From assembly GCF_963662255.1 (NCBI RefSeq), contig NC_085072.1:6907001-6971000 (forward strand): a stretch of DNA of 64,000 nucleotides, written 5' to 3'. A model generated the notes under the pieces. It saw nothing but the letters and a program-made list of their open reading frames with translations, was not told where the DNA came from and searched no databases. Shown piece after piece: positions 38,501 to 53,500 of the stretch. The DNA is from Cinclus cinclus (taxonomy: Eukaryota; Chordata; Aves; Passeriformes; Cinclidae). The position numbers and the translations under genes are program-made. Numbering within the stretch: position 1 is the stretch's first letter; the number at the start of each line of letters is the position of its first letter.

Positions 38501-41500
38501 GACAGAGAAATGGGAATCCTCTGGCAGCTCACCCTGAGTTCCTCAGCTCTGCCCTAACTCTATCCCAGCTCCAGCACACTATCATTCCTGCCTCCAACAC
38601 TCTGCAGAATTGTCATTATGTTAATTAATTAAGCCAAATATTTCCATTAACAAACTGATCTTCAGGAATGCAGGGAATCCTCTCAGCTGTGTCCCAGAGA
38701 GCTGCAGAGGTAACGGCAGAATCCCTTCCCAAGGGGCTCCCTGGCACCACCTGGGTGGGACTAAACCCTTTAGTCCAACTCTGCTGATGCCCAGATCACT
38801 GTTATTTGAGTAGTTCACAGACTTTCAGATGTGCATCTAAACAGGTGAATTGCTGCCAGGAGGCAAAAGGGGAGCAGATTCTCGCAGTGACTTCTCCAGA
38901 GGACACAGAACAAACCCGGTGGTGAGTGGGGCAGGGGCAGGTTTGGAGCCTCCTACAGAGCTCCTGGGGTTTGGAAGGACAGATGGCAGGTGAAAAGAAG
39001 AGACAGGGTGAGGCACATCAGAGTAGAATGTGATGAGTCTCAGGGGCTCTCTGGCACTGGAACAAGCCCTCTTCTGCCCAGGATACAATCCAGGATGGCC
39101 ACATACACAGGCTCTCTTCATCCCAGTTTTGCTTGGGATGCCGCACACACATAGCAACAGCAGTGACCTTCCATGAAGTCATGATCTAGAATATATGTCC
39201 TTCTGAGGTGATATCATCCTCATTTCAATTCATTTTCCTGGGTTCAGAAACCCTGGGGACAGTGAGGGATGGACAGGCCTGCAGTGGGAAGGTGCAGGGT
39301 GGACTTTGCTCAGTGGAGCCGCTGGCAGCGGCTGCAGGACCAAGTGCAGCTTGTTGGATGCTGGTTTTCTTTATGAGTCAGTTTAAGATGGGATTATTCT
39401 GTAGGGCTGTCAGGAGCTTGGCAGAGCTGTGGAGCCCCTGGGCATCCACTGAAACTGACTCAGGGAAGGCTGGAAGAGGAACTTGTTTATCTAAAGCTGG
39501 GATTTGCTCTGCAGTGCACTCACTGAGGGGAGGGGGAGTGCACCTCTGTTTACTGAGACAGAATCATGGGTTCTAGATTTCCTGCTGGCTTTTAGAGTGG
39601 CTATAGCATTGTCCTCCTCCGTGGCAGCCCCAACATGGGTGAAGCTGTTTGCAAAGACACCTTTCTGCAACACATGAGCCTTGGGCTGCAAGTCCAAGCA
39701 GGTCCCGGCAGGGCGGGGGAGCCTTTTGCAAACTCATGGGAAAATCGTTCCCGTGTGATGTGAAGCTCATTACCAAAGGCAGTCCACGACTTTTATTGCT
39801 GATTCTACCAGATGCTTGGCTGATTTTAATCTCTTTCAAGTGGCACGGACCTAATGGGTATGTCAGAATTCCTTTTTGCAGCAGAAGCCTGATCCAATGG
39901 CTCCAGATTGATGAGAATTGTCCTACCAGCTCCACACCTCAGTCCTTGCCAAAGAGTCTATGAATCCTTGCACGGCTGGGGCTGACCTGATCCTTTCCAG
40001 TTCCTGGCAAAATGCCCTGTCTTGTGCCTTAGAGCAGCTTCCCCACACTAAAACCTAAATCTCTGTGTTGGAGACCGTCACTTCTAGCACTGGAGCAAAT
40101 GTGGCCAAGGGAATGGAATTCCCTGCAGCCATCAGTGAGACAGGATGCCCAGCAAGGAAGAAGGGAAGCACTCTGTGTCTGGAGAGATGCCATCTCTGAG
40201 GGAGAAGGTGATGCTGTCACACAGTCTGTGGTTTAAAGAGCTGCCTGACAACATCTCCCAACTTCTGCTGATGCCACTCTGTGTGCAGGGAGCTCTCCCT
40301 GTGCAGAAGAGCAGCAGTGAAAGGGAAGAATCAGTCTCTGGCCTTCAGACCTCATCAGTGCCCAGATTTTCTAACGCTGCAAACTGCATCTGCACACTGC
40401 CCATGGGTGTGTGCATGGTGTGCCCAATCCACACCTCTGCCCTTTAGGAGTGTAGGAAAATGTTGGGAAAGACCAAGAAGTCCCCCAAAGCGGGGTGGAG
40501 ACAGAAGGCAGTGATTCTCTCTGCACTGCAGGATCTGGGAAGCATTTTGAAGGGGTCAGGCTGTCACTGAGGCTTTTCCCCATGGGAGCTAAGAAGTAGT
40601 AGAAGCTTGGAAGGTGTCTCCTTCCAGCACACAACTCATTGGCAATGTGCACTGGCAGCCCAGAAAATCATCCATGTCCTGGGCTCATCCCCCAGCGTGG
40701 GCTGCAGGGAGGGAAAGGATTCTCACATCTACTCTGCTCTTGTGACACCACACCTGGAATACTCTGCACAGTTCTGGTGCTCCAAACATAAAGAGGACCT
40801 GGAACTGTTGGAGCAAGTCCAGAAGAAGCCACCAAGCTGATCAGGGGACTGGAACACCTCCCCGGTAGAGACAGGCTGGGACAGCCGGGAATGTTCAGCC
40901 TGGAGAAAAGAAGGTTGTGTGGAGACCTCACAGCACCTTCCAAGATCTGAAGGGCTACAAGGAAGGTAGAGAGGGACCCTTCATCAGGAACTGGAGTGAC
41001 AAGGGGAATGGCTTCAAACTGCCAGAGGGTGGGGTTAGATGGGATTTTGGGAAGAAATTCTTCCCTGTGAATGTGGAGAGGCCCTGGCACAGACTGACCA
41101 GAGAAGCTATGGCTGCCCCATCCCTGGAAGTGCCCAAGGCCAGGTTGGACGGGGCTTGGAGCAACCTGGGCTAGTGGAAGGGGGTGGAATGAGATGATCT
41201 TTAGGGTCCCTTCCAACCCAAATCCTTCTGCGATCCTATGATCCTCTGATTCTGATTCCAGATATTCCATCAGGCCCTGGAAGTCCCCTGTGGCTTTAGG
41301 ATGCAAGAGGATGCTCAGGTGCAGCCAGGCCACTTGACATTCTGAATTTTAGCTTGAACTTCTCCTCCTCACTGTGAAATGAGTCTGTCTGTGTGAGGCC
41401 AGGCCTCTGGAGCTGTTCATTCACATCAGACAGAGAAGGCAGGGAGAAGGAACGGCACTGGAGATGAGCACTGGTGGCACTGGTGCTCCTGTCAGGCCCA

Positions 41501-44500
41501 GGGAGGAAGTGCTTCTCTCCCTAGCAACAGGACAGAGCTGTCTTTAAATGAATGAGCATTTGTGGATCTCCAGTTCTCAGCCTGCAGTATGTTCTAGGAA
41601 CAACAGGTGGACTATCCAACACATGAGACAGGTAAACAAACGTCTTTAACCTCTTATTTCGGCTGGAATAAAACAGGTTCTAGAGAGAAAGCCAAAATGG
41701 CATTTCCCCAGCTATCAGCCATGAGTCCTTTTCTGGCTTTTTCTTCCATAAACCCTTCTGCTCAGCAGGAAAAGTCTCAGTCCTCCCCCTAATTTTCAGA
41801 GAAGCAGAAGCAGGGAGCAAGGTGCACCAGCCCAGGAATGGTGCTTGGATCCAGCTCTGCCTTCCCACGTCAGAGCCCTCCCAGAGAACTGGGTGGTTCT
41901 GATTCTGCATCTGAGGACGCCATCAGTTCATTACCTGCCTGGATTTTTTTCCCTTGCAATTTGTTTGTTTCTAGAGCAGCAGACAGAGAAGTGAGGGCTC
42001 CGTATAAACACGTCAGGAGCAGGTTTCTCCCAGGCTGGAGGGCAAAGCACAGGAGATGCAACCTGAGCAGGTCCCACCCTGAGTGCTGGGTGGGGAGAGC
42101 TCCTCATGCTCCTTGCGAAATCCTCTGAGTGCTGCTCCCTCCATGGCAGGGAGTAAAATTGCAAAACCAGCAAATACATTGTTTATCTATTTCTGAAATG
42201 CTCCTTCCCATCTCTCCCAGCAGCTGCCTTTCCCTATGATTTTTCATCTCTTTTCTTCTCATTCAGCTGAGATTTAGGTCTTGCTGGTTCCATTGGCTCT
42301 GGCTGAGGAAGGCAATTCCCAACTTGCTGTTCCAAAACCTAAAGCCTCGTGCAAACCTCCCAGGGACACTTGGCTCTGACCAAGCAATGACGTGCAGTGA
42401 CTCTAAACCTTTGTTTTCTCTGGCACGATTATCCAAACCACTCTCTTTCGGGGTTTGTTTAAGCTTGGATGTATCGTCACAACAAACAAATTTTGACCCG
42501 AAATCCTTATGGAACAAAGCTCCCACTGTCAATGAGAGGTATTGTCTGAAGAGGCAAAGGCAGGCAAGAACAACAGTGATCTTATTCAGGTAGTGCTCTT
42601 GGGAGAGAAAGCTCTGGCTCTTCCTCCCACAGAGCACTTTTGGTTAAAAATATTCAGAGTCTCTGGTACAGAGGGATCACCAGTGTGTGTTTCTCATTAG
42701 TGCCATAATGGATCTAATTACTACAGTTATCTGCTTTAATCCAGCACTATCAGGCCAGCCGAATATTCCTTGGTCTGGGAGCATGGCTGCTCCCAGAGGT
42801 GTTGCTAAAGTAACACCTGGGCCCTCCTGGAAGAGAGACAATGAGGGTCTGGAGCTTGTCCTGAGAAGGGAACAGAGCTGTGGAAGGGTCTGGAGCACCA
42901 AGAGCAGCTGAGGGAGATGGGAAAGGGGCTCAGCCTGGAGAAAAGGAGGCTCAGGGGGGACCTTGTGGCTCTGCACAACTCCCTGACAGGAGGGGACAAA
43001 CAGAGGGGTCAAGCTCTGCTCCCAGGGAACAAGAGACAGGACAGGAGGAAACGGCATCAAGTTGTGGCAGGGAAGGTTCCGGTTGGACATCAGGAGGAAT
43101 TTCTTCATGGAAACAGTTGTTAAACATTGGAATGGTCTGCCAGGGCAGTGGTGGAGTCCCTGGAGGTGTTCAAGAAATGACTGGACCTGGCACTCGGTGG
43201 TGATTGGTCAAAGATTGGACTCAATGATCTTAGAGGCCTTTTCCAATCTTAGTGATCCTGTGATTCTGTGAAAGCCTCAGCTCAGCTCTGTGGGGATAAG
43301 GATCTGCTGGAGACAGGACACACCTGAGAGTCCCTCCCCAGCACATCCAGGGTTTGTTTGCCCTCACTGGGGACAGTACTGGGCGACACACTGTACATAT
43401 CCACATCATGTGGGGGATTTCCTTCTTGTGGAAGCAGAAGCATGGAGAGCCAGGAGGGTTCTGTACCTTGTCCTGGTCCTGCCTCATCTTGGTGATGCTG
43501 TGAGACCTGGGAATGCCCCGACTCCCTGCCAGCGATGGACCTGCCAACCCAGCAGACCCAGGCAATAACAGGGTGAGAACTGAACCTCAGAGGTCTTTGC
43601 TGATGGCACCACACGTGCTGCCCTCTGTGTGTTTGGCTGTGCCTCTCCAAAACTGTGCCTGTAGCTAGGCTGACCACCAAGGACCCTGCAACCTGGGGAC
43701 CACCCAACTGTGGCTGTGGCTTTGCAAAAGTGCTGGAGAGATTCCATTTTGGTGTGAACTGAGCTGAGAGAGACAAGGGTGAGGCTCATGCTGAGGCTTC
43801 TGCCATGACTGCACTGCTCTAGGTGCCCAGTCCAGCTTCCTTAACCCTTCCCTGGGTTTGTCTGTGTAAATGGTGGTCACTGTTGGATCCCAGAAACCTG
43901 GGGTTTTGAGCTTTCTGTGCTTTCTGGCACTGGTCCTCTGGAGAACACTACTTTTCACCTGAGGCCTTGGAGAAGGCTCCCACATTTGAGTGATGAAATT
44001 AAAATCACAGGTATGTAGTGAAATAGAAGTGTGTGCTTTCACATGGTGAAGGGTTTTAAATTTGAGGGTTTTATAGTATAGCAATGGCTATGGGACAAGA
44101 TGGAGGATTTTGGGTGGTGTTTCTTTTGGTGTTCATCTTTCTCCTTCTTCATGGGTTTCAGGTAGTAGTTTCTGGTGGGTCAGTCAGTGTCAGTCACCAC
44201 TGACCCTCCTGTGGGACCTGAGGTGTTGCTCACACTGGGACACAGTTCCTGAGGCTGAAGGGCTTTGAGAACTGCTGGCCACTTGTAGCTCACAGTGGTA
44301 GCAGGGGGACAAATACCTCTAAGGCTCCAAGCACCTGGGTTGAGGTATCACCCTGACCCAGAAGGGTTTGCAGTTACAGATCCTCCCATCTTAGTGTGGT
44401 CTCTGAGCAAAGGAATTCCCAAAGGCTGAACATCCTTGAGGGCTGAGCCAGCCCCTGACACATGAGCCAAGGAAATGCTGCAGCCAAGAGCAAACCCACT

Positions 44501-47500
44501 GCCCTCCAAGTGTCTCCAAGGTTCTGGAGTGGCCCCACTGGCTTGGTGCCCCTTGCACTGGCAGTGAGAAAGTGCTCACTGGGGACAGTGATGTTGCAAA
44601 TGAGGCACCCCACAAGGGAATTTCACAGAAAATAATCTATAATAATGGGTGAATAAAAGAGTTTAATCCAAAGTGTTAGAAACAAAGAATCATGGAATCA
44701 TTTAATTGGAAAAGCCCTCTAAGATCAATGAATCCAATCATTAACCCAACATTGCCACATTCACCCTAAACCATGTCCTCAAGAGCCACATCCACAAGTT
44801 TTTGAACACTTCCAGGGCTGGGGACCTCACCACTGCCCTGGGCAGCCTGTTCCAAACTGAATGATCCAGAAAGAGCTCTTCCTCCAGATCCATCATTTTT
44901 CTTACTCTAATATTTGAACATCAGTCTCACAAGATTGGGAAGAAAACACAGAAGTGAAAAGTTTGACATTTCCAGGAAGACACAAAACAAGACAAAAGGA
45001 AGAAGTGGGGGACAGCAGCTTTTAAGAGCTGTGGGTGGGACAGGACACCTTTAGTGTCACAATGTGAGGAAGTGCCTTAGATTAGGGCACTCCAAGAGCA
45101 GTGTCTCAGGTGCAGGTGCTGTGGAGCAACACCCTGGACATGGATTCCCCACTACCTTTTTAACTCCAGGGGAACTGGGAGTCAGTCATTCCCCTCAATA
45201 TTACACTGTGACACTTCCCTAAAGTATCTGAGTTTGCCTGTGCATCTCAAAAGACTTTGTCACTTATCAGACACATTCACAGCACCAGCTCCAGCTGGAA
45301 ATAAATCCAGCAATTTTGACTTCAGAAACAGATTTGCTTTATCTTTGGTTTCATGTCTTACAACCCAGGAATTACAAACAGGAAACATTTTTTAGGAAGC
45401 CCAGAACCTACACAGACTTCAAAAAGGTCTGTAGACAAAAGCAGAAGTTATCCCAAGTTGGAGGCTGGTGGCAGATGTGTGGAACCTTTAATGATGTCTG
45501 GATGAAGCTGCTCAGTGTGGCTAGGGAGTCTGCTGTTTGTTGAGCTTGTTAAGCACATTTAGACTTGAGGGTATATGTTCCAAAGTGTCAGTGGCACCTG
45601 GGACTGCTTGCCCCGAGTGCAGTCATCTCCCTGTGCACTCATCTCCCTGCTCCATCCAGCTCCAGTGGCAGGAGATATGGATCCAGGGGGGCTGATTCAT
45701 CCTGACCTGACAGATTTCCCAGATAGAGGAGATGAATCACCGCCCCTACCTCTTTCTTTGTTGGCCAGGGGAGGAATCAGACAACTAGTCAGGACTAAAT
45801 GGTTGATTCTCAGATAGACTCAGTTAGGTAAGACAAATTTTACTGTGAATCCTTCACAGATCCCAGTCTTTTTGATAAATTAATCCAGATCCTGAAGGCC
45901 TTCATCAAAAATGTTTAGAATTAAAGACCTGCATGACAGTTAAATTTGCAGAAAGACCTTCCCTCTTCAGTAAGTGCAGAGGAGTCTCTCAGAGAATAGA
46001 AAGAGCTGTCTAAATCCCCGGTGAGCCTGAAGGGACTGAACTGTTGTGTCCAGCTGGTGTATAATGGAGGTCCTGACCTTCATCACCTTCACCACCACTT
46101 TCCAGCTGTTCCCCAGAACACCAACACTGCTGACAGAAACCCCGAGCAGCCAGTGGTATTCCCACCTACCCAGCATTTGTCCAGCTGCTACAAGATTTGG
46201 AACAAGATCAGGAATTAACAGAAAACAATAACCCTCACACCAGCAACAGGAGCTGCAGTAGCACCTTACCAGCATGAGCAGAGCTGGGCCTTCACTTCCT
46301 CCCTCTTAAACAAAAAAACCCACCTACAGACCCTTGGAATGGCTGGAAGAGAGCAATTTTGCTTGGACAAAGCACAGCAAACTCCATTCAGGAATCACAA
46401 TAGGCAAACAGCAACATATCATCAAAACAAAACATCCCAGTTGTTTGACTTGTGAAGCTCAGGTGCTCCACCTCTGCCTTGGGAGCTACCTCAGTTGCAC
46501 TTTTCTGGTGGCCACAAAAACCCTGCCTGGTTACCATGGCTGGACCCTCTGCAGGGCTCCACCACTGTCTTAGGGATAGAGACAGGACACCTGGATGAAT
46601 GGACCTGTGCTCTGACCCATCACAGAATCCCAGAGTCCCAGAATGGGACTTGGGTTGGAAACCCTCAGTGGGGTTTGGGTTGGAAGGGGCCTCAAAGCCC
46701 ATCCAGTTCCAACCCCTGCCATGGGCAGGGACATCTTCCACTATCCCAGGCTGCTCTAAGCCCTGTCCAACCTGGCCTTGGCCACTGCCAGGAATGGGGC
46801 AGCCACAGCTTCTCTGGGCATCTTGTGCCAGGGCCTCACCACCCTCACAGAGATTTTCTTCCATCCCTCACAAGGAAGAGTATTCCATCTAACTCTGCCC
46901 TTTGGCAGTGGAAAGCCATTTCCCCTTGTCCTGTCAATCCATCCCTTGAAAATAATCTCTCTTCATCTTTCCGGTAATTCCTTCAGGTACTGCAAGGCTA
47001 CAGTACAGTCACCCCAAAGCTTCTCTTCTCCAAGCTGAACAATCCCAACTCCCCCAGTCTTCCCCCAAAGCAGAATTCTCCATCTCCCCATCAACTTGGT
47101 GCCTCCTCTGAACATACTTTGCCCTTCTGGGGAAAGAAGCCCCCCTGGCCAGGATTTAACAAGCGCAGGAAAAGACACTGAAATGGGCCAACAGACAGGC
47201 TGGAAATAAACATTTAAAATACACTCCAGTGCTCCCAGTTTTCCTATGGAATACCCAGTGATGCAAACTCAGCAAGTGACACCACTGCCTTGAAGCCATC
47301 ATGCTATGATAAGGCCATTAGGGAAGACCCAGATAAATCCTTCTGAAGCTGAGGAATACTGGTGCTCTGAACAGGCAGAGGATCTGGCAACCACTGTCTG
47401 TGTGCTTAGAGCCACCAAAACCTTTCCTGGTTCAAGCCTTTCATGGCTGACACAGAGCTGCTTTACAGTTCTAGAATTGTTGAAAGGAGCCCTTTGCTTT

Positions 47501-50500
47501 TCTCATATTCAAATCCCAGATCTGTGAATTGCTCCTTTCTACTTTAGAGCTGATGAAAAGCAGGGAAGAGCAGAATACAGGCCTGAAATGGAGGGGCAGC
47601 ATGAGCACAGGTTGTCCCAGTGGACTGTGGAATGGTTTGGAGTGATACCCTGTGTACCAGAGATCTGTCACCAAGGACCAGCAGCTCTGTGGGATGTCCA
47701 GACTCACACTGCACAAAGACGGCTACCATCTCACCTGTGCTTTTTCTGGAAATCTGCAATAATTTTTTTGGAAATCACTGTGGAAGAACTGCAGCCCCTT
47801 TTTTGCAAGCACAGAGAATATCTGGGAAGGGTCTGCAGCAGCACTGAGGTTGGGAACAGCAGCACAGTTCTAAAGCAAATCCCCTGATCCACATTCCCCA
47901 GTCACATTCATGTCATTCACAGCCATGTTTTGGTGCACGCAAACAAAGATGGGAACTCCTGGATGTGCTCCAGACTTGAATTGAGCTGTGAAAGTCTGAA
48001 CCCAGTCCTGACCTCTCAGGCTGCTTCCAAACTCTCATGCCATCAGGTATCAACCTACAAATCCAAACTAAATCTTGTCCACTCTAAAATCCCCACATGA
48101 AACCTTTTTGGAACCCTCAATCCTCCTCATCCACTGACTGCACTGAATCCCTTTCAGAGAGCCAGGATCCCACCCGGGCAAGTTTCTGAAGCACTGTGAC
48201 CTCCCTGCATGACTGTGAGAAGTTCTTCCTGTCCAGGTCACCTCAGACTATGTCAGAATTCCCAGAACAAGGAGTGTCTTACCGGGTAACCCCAGTTGCT
48301 GTTCCCTGTCTGGGTTTTGGTGTAGTAGCTGCCCCGGGATGTTCCATAGCCATAACCATCAGCTAAACAATCGTACATGGAACCTGCAAATGGAAAAGGC
48401 ATAGTCAGCATGAGAAAGCATTCCCAGGAGAAAAGATTCCAGCAGGCCCCTTTCAGAGCACAAAGCACTTTTTTAACAGCAAGTTTAGTTGTGGTAAAGT
48501 GACAGTTATAAATCTCAACAGGAACCTAGGGAATACAGGCAGCAAGGGGAACCCTTGTCACTGCTGGGAACTCCAGCCCTCACACCACACACCCCCTAAA
48601 CCACCCCAAGATTTGCAGCACATAAGACCAAGTGCCATAAAACCCAAAGCAGAGGAGGAGAAAGGGTCGAAGACAGGGCCAGTATCTGACATCACAGAAT
48701 CCCAGAATGGTTTGGGTTGGACCTTAAAGCTCATCCTGTTCCATCCCTGCCATGGGCAGGGACACCTTCCACTGTCCCAGGTTGCTCTGTGCTCCATCCA
48801 GCCTGGCCTTGGCCACTGCCAGGGATGGGGCAGCCACAGCTTCTCTGGGCATCCTATGCCAGGGCCTCCTCAACCTCACAGGGAACAAATCCTTCCCAAT
48901 ATCCCATCCAATCCTGCCCTCTGGCAGAGGGAAGCCATTCCCCCTTGTCCTGTCCCTCCAGGCCTTTGTAAATAATCTCTCTCCATGCTTCCTGCCAGTT
49001 CCTTCAGGTACTGGAAGGTCACAATTAGGTCACCCCAAAGGTTCTCTTCTCTAGGGCTGAACAATCCCAGTTTCTCAGCCTTTCCTCTCAGGTGAGGAGT
49101 TCCTTTCCTCTGATCAACTTGATGGCCTCCAAATTGTCGTATGAGAGGAACCTGATGATATTTTGTGCTACATGTCCCGGAATGTCTGGCCATTGTAGTA
49201 AATAGAATTCCCCTCTCTGAAGGCAAAGCCTACACCTGACCCTTTCAGCAGTCCACTCCATGTCTGAATCCCACCAATCCCATCAGCATGAGAAGCCTGA
49301 GCAAGGCTTGCTAAAATCAATCAGTGGTCACTAACAAACACCGTGGATAAAGGATCATCAAGTCTATTTAACACCTGGGGATTTAAAATGTTCAAAAACT
49401 ACAAAACCTCACTGCACTCTTTGAATTCCAATCTCATCTCTAAAACATCTTTGTATGTCTATACTTTCTTTTCCTGAAAATTTATAGAGCTCCATCATTA
49501 TTTTTGGGATGCTCGAGAGATAAGTGAGGCTGGGTCTCAGATATGTTTTTTAAAGATGCAAATACCTTGGATCAGAAGGAACTCATCAGCCATTTTCCCT
49601 ATTTCTCCTATTTCCTATTTCTCAGTGCTTTAATCAGAGTTTGGATTTACCCACCCCAGCCCCTCCAAGAGCTATCCCAGCAATCTCCAGCACTGCAACC
49701 TTTGGATCTCTCCTAAAAGTATTTTATTCAATGCCACATTCATCACTACAAGACAAATAAAGTGAATCATTCTCTTTCCACAATGGAATTCCCTTAACCC
49801 CCTTTGGATGGTCCAAAAGAATGTAGGGTGATTTCAGTTTCATTTTCAGAAGTGCTCAATAATTCTGGCATCCCAGGTCCCGTTATGAGGAAGTGCAAAC
49901 TCTACATTCCAATTAACTTCCAGGGGAAGCTCTGAATGTCTAACAAAGTACAAAATCAGGACTTACCTGTCCTAACTTATGCACCTAAACTGGTGGGTAA
50001 TGTCAGAAATTTCCTAATCTCTGTGATTGTTTGATAAGACTCATCTCTGAGATAAACTGGATAAGCTCGACCACAAAGGCCCTGGAGCCACTCAGGTCTC
50101 CTCCAGCCACTGATCCTTGGAATAAACCTTATTTATTGCCCTGCCTGAGGCACCCAGAACCTGTTATGGTGATTTGGTTTGTGGCTAAAAAATCTTGCAT
50201 TTTCTCAGGAAGATGATTCCTGTGGACGTGGTGTAAATAATAAGATTTGCTTTCTATTGTCAGCAGGACTGCACCTGGAGAACATCACTGGATGGAGAAC
50301 AAGCAACAGCCAGGTCGGCTCCCAGCCCTGCAGCTGTGCAGGAAACCACAGGAGCTCCTTTTCCGTAGTCTGGAGACTCAGTGGACTCTGCTCCTCATCC
50401 TGATCTCCCCAGCCCTGAGTGCCTTGTGCGCATAAAGCTGCACAGCAGAACAAGGCAAGGAAGTGGCCATGGAAATGCAACTGGAGATTCAGTCATGTCC

Positions 50501-53500
50501 TTCACCTTGTGCTCCCTCTCCACCCTGGGATTTCCCTTCAACTCCACATCAGGACATCAGTGATGGACCTCAGCAGCAGCAAGGCAGTGCTGGAAGTGGT
50601 GAGTTTGGGCCAGGTGATTCCCCAGGACACAGAGTTATCAGATAACCATAATTCTGAGCAATAAGGTAAAGCCATTCCATGATAAGCTCCCAGGAATTCC
50701 TTCCTCAAATCAGCTTCTTGTTCTCTGTAAACATCCTGTAACTGCAGATGTGAGCACCTGGAGCATTTTCCTGAGTGTGTATCTCTAAAAACGGGTTCTG
50801 TGCCTGATTTACAGGTCCCTCTGAGCAGTCCTAACTGGGGACCACACTTTTCCTTTCAGGATCTGTTCCTGCCATGCACTCCAGACTTTAGGGTTAGAGC
50901 AAGGAGACACCCAGAATAAGCCAGTTTAGGCACATCTGTAACTCTCTGCAATAAATTCACCTCTATGTGGCCAAATTCAGGAGATCAGGCAGCTGGTTCA
51001 AATTTATGTTCTCCAGTGGTGGAAGGGTTGCCTTCACCTCTCAGAACTTGTACATAAGAGCTTATAAACACATAATTACACAGAACCTCAAATGTTCAAG
51101 GCATTTTGAAGTCACTCTGCTGGTTGGAGAAGATGCTTCTCCTGCCACCACTCAACTGGGATTTATTGCTTGAAGAGCTAAGTCTTGAAGCTAGGAAGAA
51201 CCTGGGGATTTTCTGGTGGAGGTGGCTGAAGAAAACTCGATCTTTGTGCAGGTTTGGACACTTCTCTGCTTGGTTTATCTTGACAGCCAGCTGGGAGCTA
51301 TATCCCCACCCCTCAGGGACAGGAAGGAGATCCCTCTTTTCAAACACCTCAGGAGTAAAGACCACAAAATCTGGTCACAGGTCCTTGGAATTTGGGATAA
51401 ACCCAGGCAATCACATAAAACCATTTGGGCCAGGGTGAAAAATGCTCTTAGTCAGAGATGTCCTCCCTTGTGCTTTTTTCTGGCTATGTCCATAGGTCTG
51501 TGTCCCAGTTGCTGTCATCCAAGCATCTCTTTAGGTCCCTGAAGGGCCCATGTGCACTTAGGCAAACACAGAGCCAATTCAAACCACTGTACTCAGAGTA
51601 GATAACACAGAATCACAGAATCACAGAATCACTGAGGTTGGAAAAGTCCTCTAAGATCAAAGAGTCCAACCACTCCCCCAGCACTGTCATGTTCACCACT
51701 AACCCATGTCCCAAGTGCCACATCCACACATCTTCTGAACAGTTCCAGTGACTCCACCACTGCCCTGGGCAGCTGTTCCAGGGCTTCACCACCCTTTCCA
51801 TGAAGAATTTTTTCCCCATATCCAACCTGAACCTCCCCTGGCACAGCCTGAGGTAATTTCCTCTGGTCCTGTCCCTGTTCCCTGGGAGAAGAGCCCGACT
51901 CTCCCAGCTGGCCCCTCGTATCAGGGAGTTGTGCAGAGCCAGAAGGGCCCCCCAGAGCCTCCTTTTCTCCAGGCTGACCCCCCCCCCAGCTCCCTCAGGT
52001 TTTCCTCATGACAGAGGACCCTCAACAGCTGGGACAGAGCTGGAAAGATGTGGTAGAACCACACAGGTGAGGTGCAGCCTCTCAGTGACCACATGGGCAG
52101 AAAGCAACCCTGAAAGCTGCTCAGATTCCCACACCCCCCAATGACATCTGGGGATTATCATTCCCCCATGACATCTCCTTTAAGACTTAGGCACTTTAAA
52201 ATCTCTTTTATCTTCAATGGGACAATTCACGAGGATAAAATCAATTACAACAGATAAGAAGTGCAAGACCTTGCAGAGCATCTGTGACCGCCCCTACACT
52301 GCTCCCACTGCCCTCATGCCCTTCTCCATCCCTGTTATCCATTATTGCAGAGCAAAATGAGGCTACCATCGAACCCAGTGTAGCTGCTCTTGATGAGTTA
52401 TTTCCTTTTCTCAAAGGCAACTCTCCTCTCTTGCAGCTGGCACTGATGGCAGGAGGAGAGCTGTGTTCAAAGTGCCATTTTCCCAAGCCAGCCGGACACA
52501 CAGAGCCAATGTGGAGATTGTGGAAGAGGATGTCTGTTAATAAATATTAATCTGTGGCAAGGAAAGGCAAGACAAGAACCAGTCACTCGCAGTGCAGGCT
52601 TGGCAAGTTAAATCATAAACTATGCACGGCTTTAAACAATAAGGATGATTAAACATAGGAAAACACAGGGAGAGCAGAGGCCTGTGGGAGGCACAAACCA
52701 AAGCCTGGGTGCCTTCTAGGAGAGAAGTGTCAGTGAAATCCCAGACACTGAGATACCTGCAGGGATGACAAAACTCCAGTTCTGTTTTCTGGCCTATGAG
52801 CTAATGGGCTTGGGGATTTTTTGTATCCCAATAATCTAAGGTTTGTGGAAGAGTGGAAACTTTCACTGAATCATCTCAAGCTGGGGGAAGTTACAGAAGT
52901 CTTAAATACTTTTTATCCCCCAAATCTCCCCTTCACATCAGAGCCCTGATCCCCACCAAAGCCAGGAGGGGTCCCATCAGACCTTGGTAGAATTACTCTC
53001 CTTTTAGCCACAGCCAGCACAGAAATTTCTCAGTCCCAGCTCAGCCATAGGAGAGCTGGATCTCCTTGGATGTGTCTCCTCAGTGACAAATCACTGGCAG
53101 CATTTTCCTTCAGCCAGAGGACTTTGTAGAGCAGAGCTAATGGATATAAGGAGCTGGTTCAGCTTTGCCTGGCCTTTTCCTCTGCCACACCACTGAAATT
53201 CATTTTCCCTGGAAAAGTGCATTACTCACAAATTCATGAGGAGCCATCTAGTTTGGTCTTGCCATGGGGAGAAGGACAGATAAGCCCTAGAGCAGAGCCC
53301 ACAGACCCAACCCCCAAAGAGGAGAGACCCAAGCCCCAAAGTGGAGAGACCCCACAGATACCACAGACCCTACAAACCCCACAAATCCCAGAATCCACAG
53401 TCACCCTTGGGAACAGCTGTAGCTGCTGTGCTGAGCCAAGGCCCCACTGGGCTCAGGAGTATTCTGCTGGCAGCAGGTTTTGCTCACTCTCCCACCTCAG

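Larger units (their letters stand above)
36630..48282 (-). other. PKP1: PKP1 intron 2
   Basis: 11.7 kb, the largest intron. It holds four CR1 copies (40690, 42835, 44690, 46618), two on each strand. The stretch 36.8-38.6 kb is markedly AT-rich and repeat-free. No other gene is recognised. Confidence 0.92.

Noticed and set aside
40668..41333. 221-codon minus-strand frame
   Set aside because: It lies across a CR1 copy and reads the strand opposite to the element's coding strand.
48253..48282. Extension of exon 2 by residues VRHSLFWEF
   Set aside because: This is read-through of the GTAAGA donor; exon 3 joins in phase at the donor and restores the conserved YNGTLKR.
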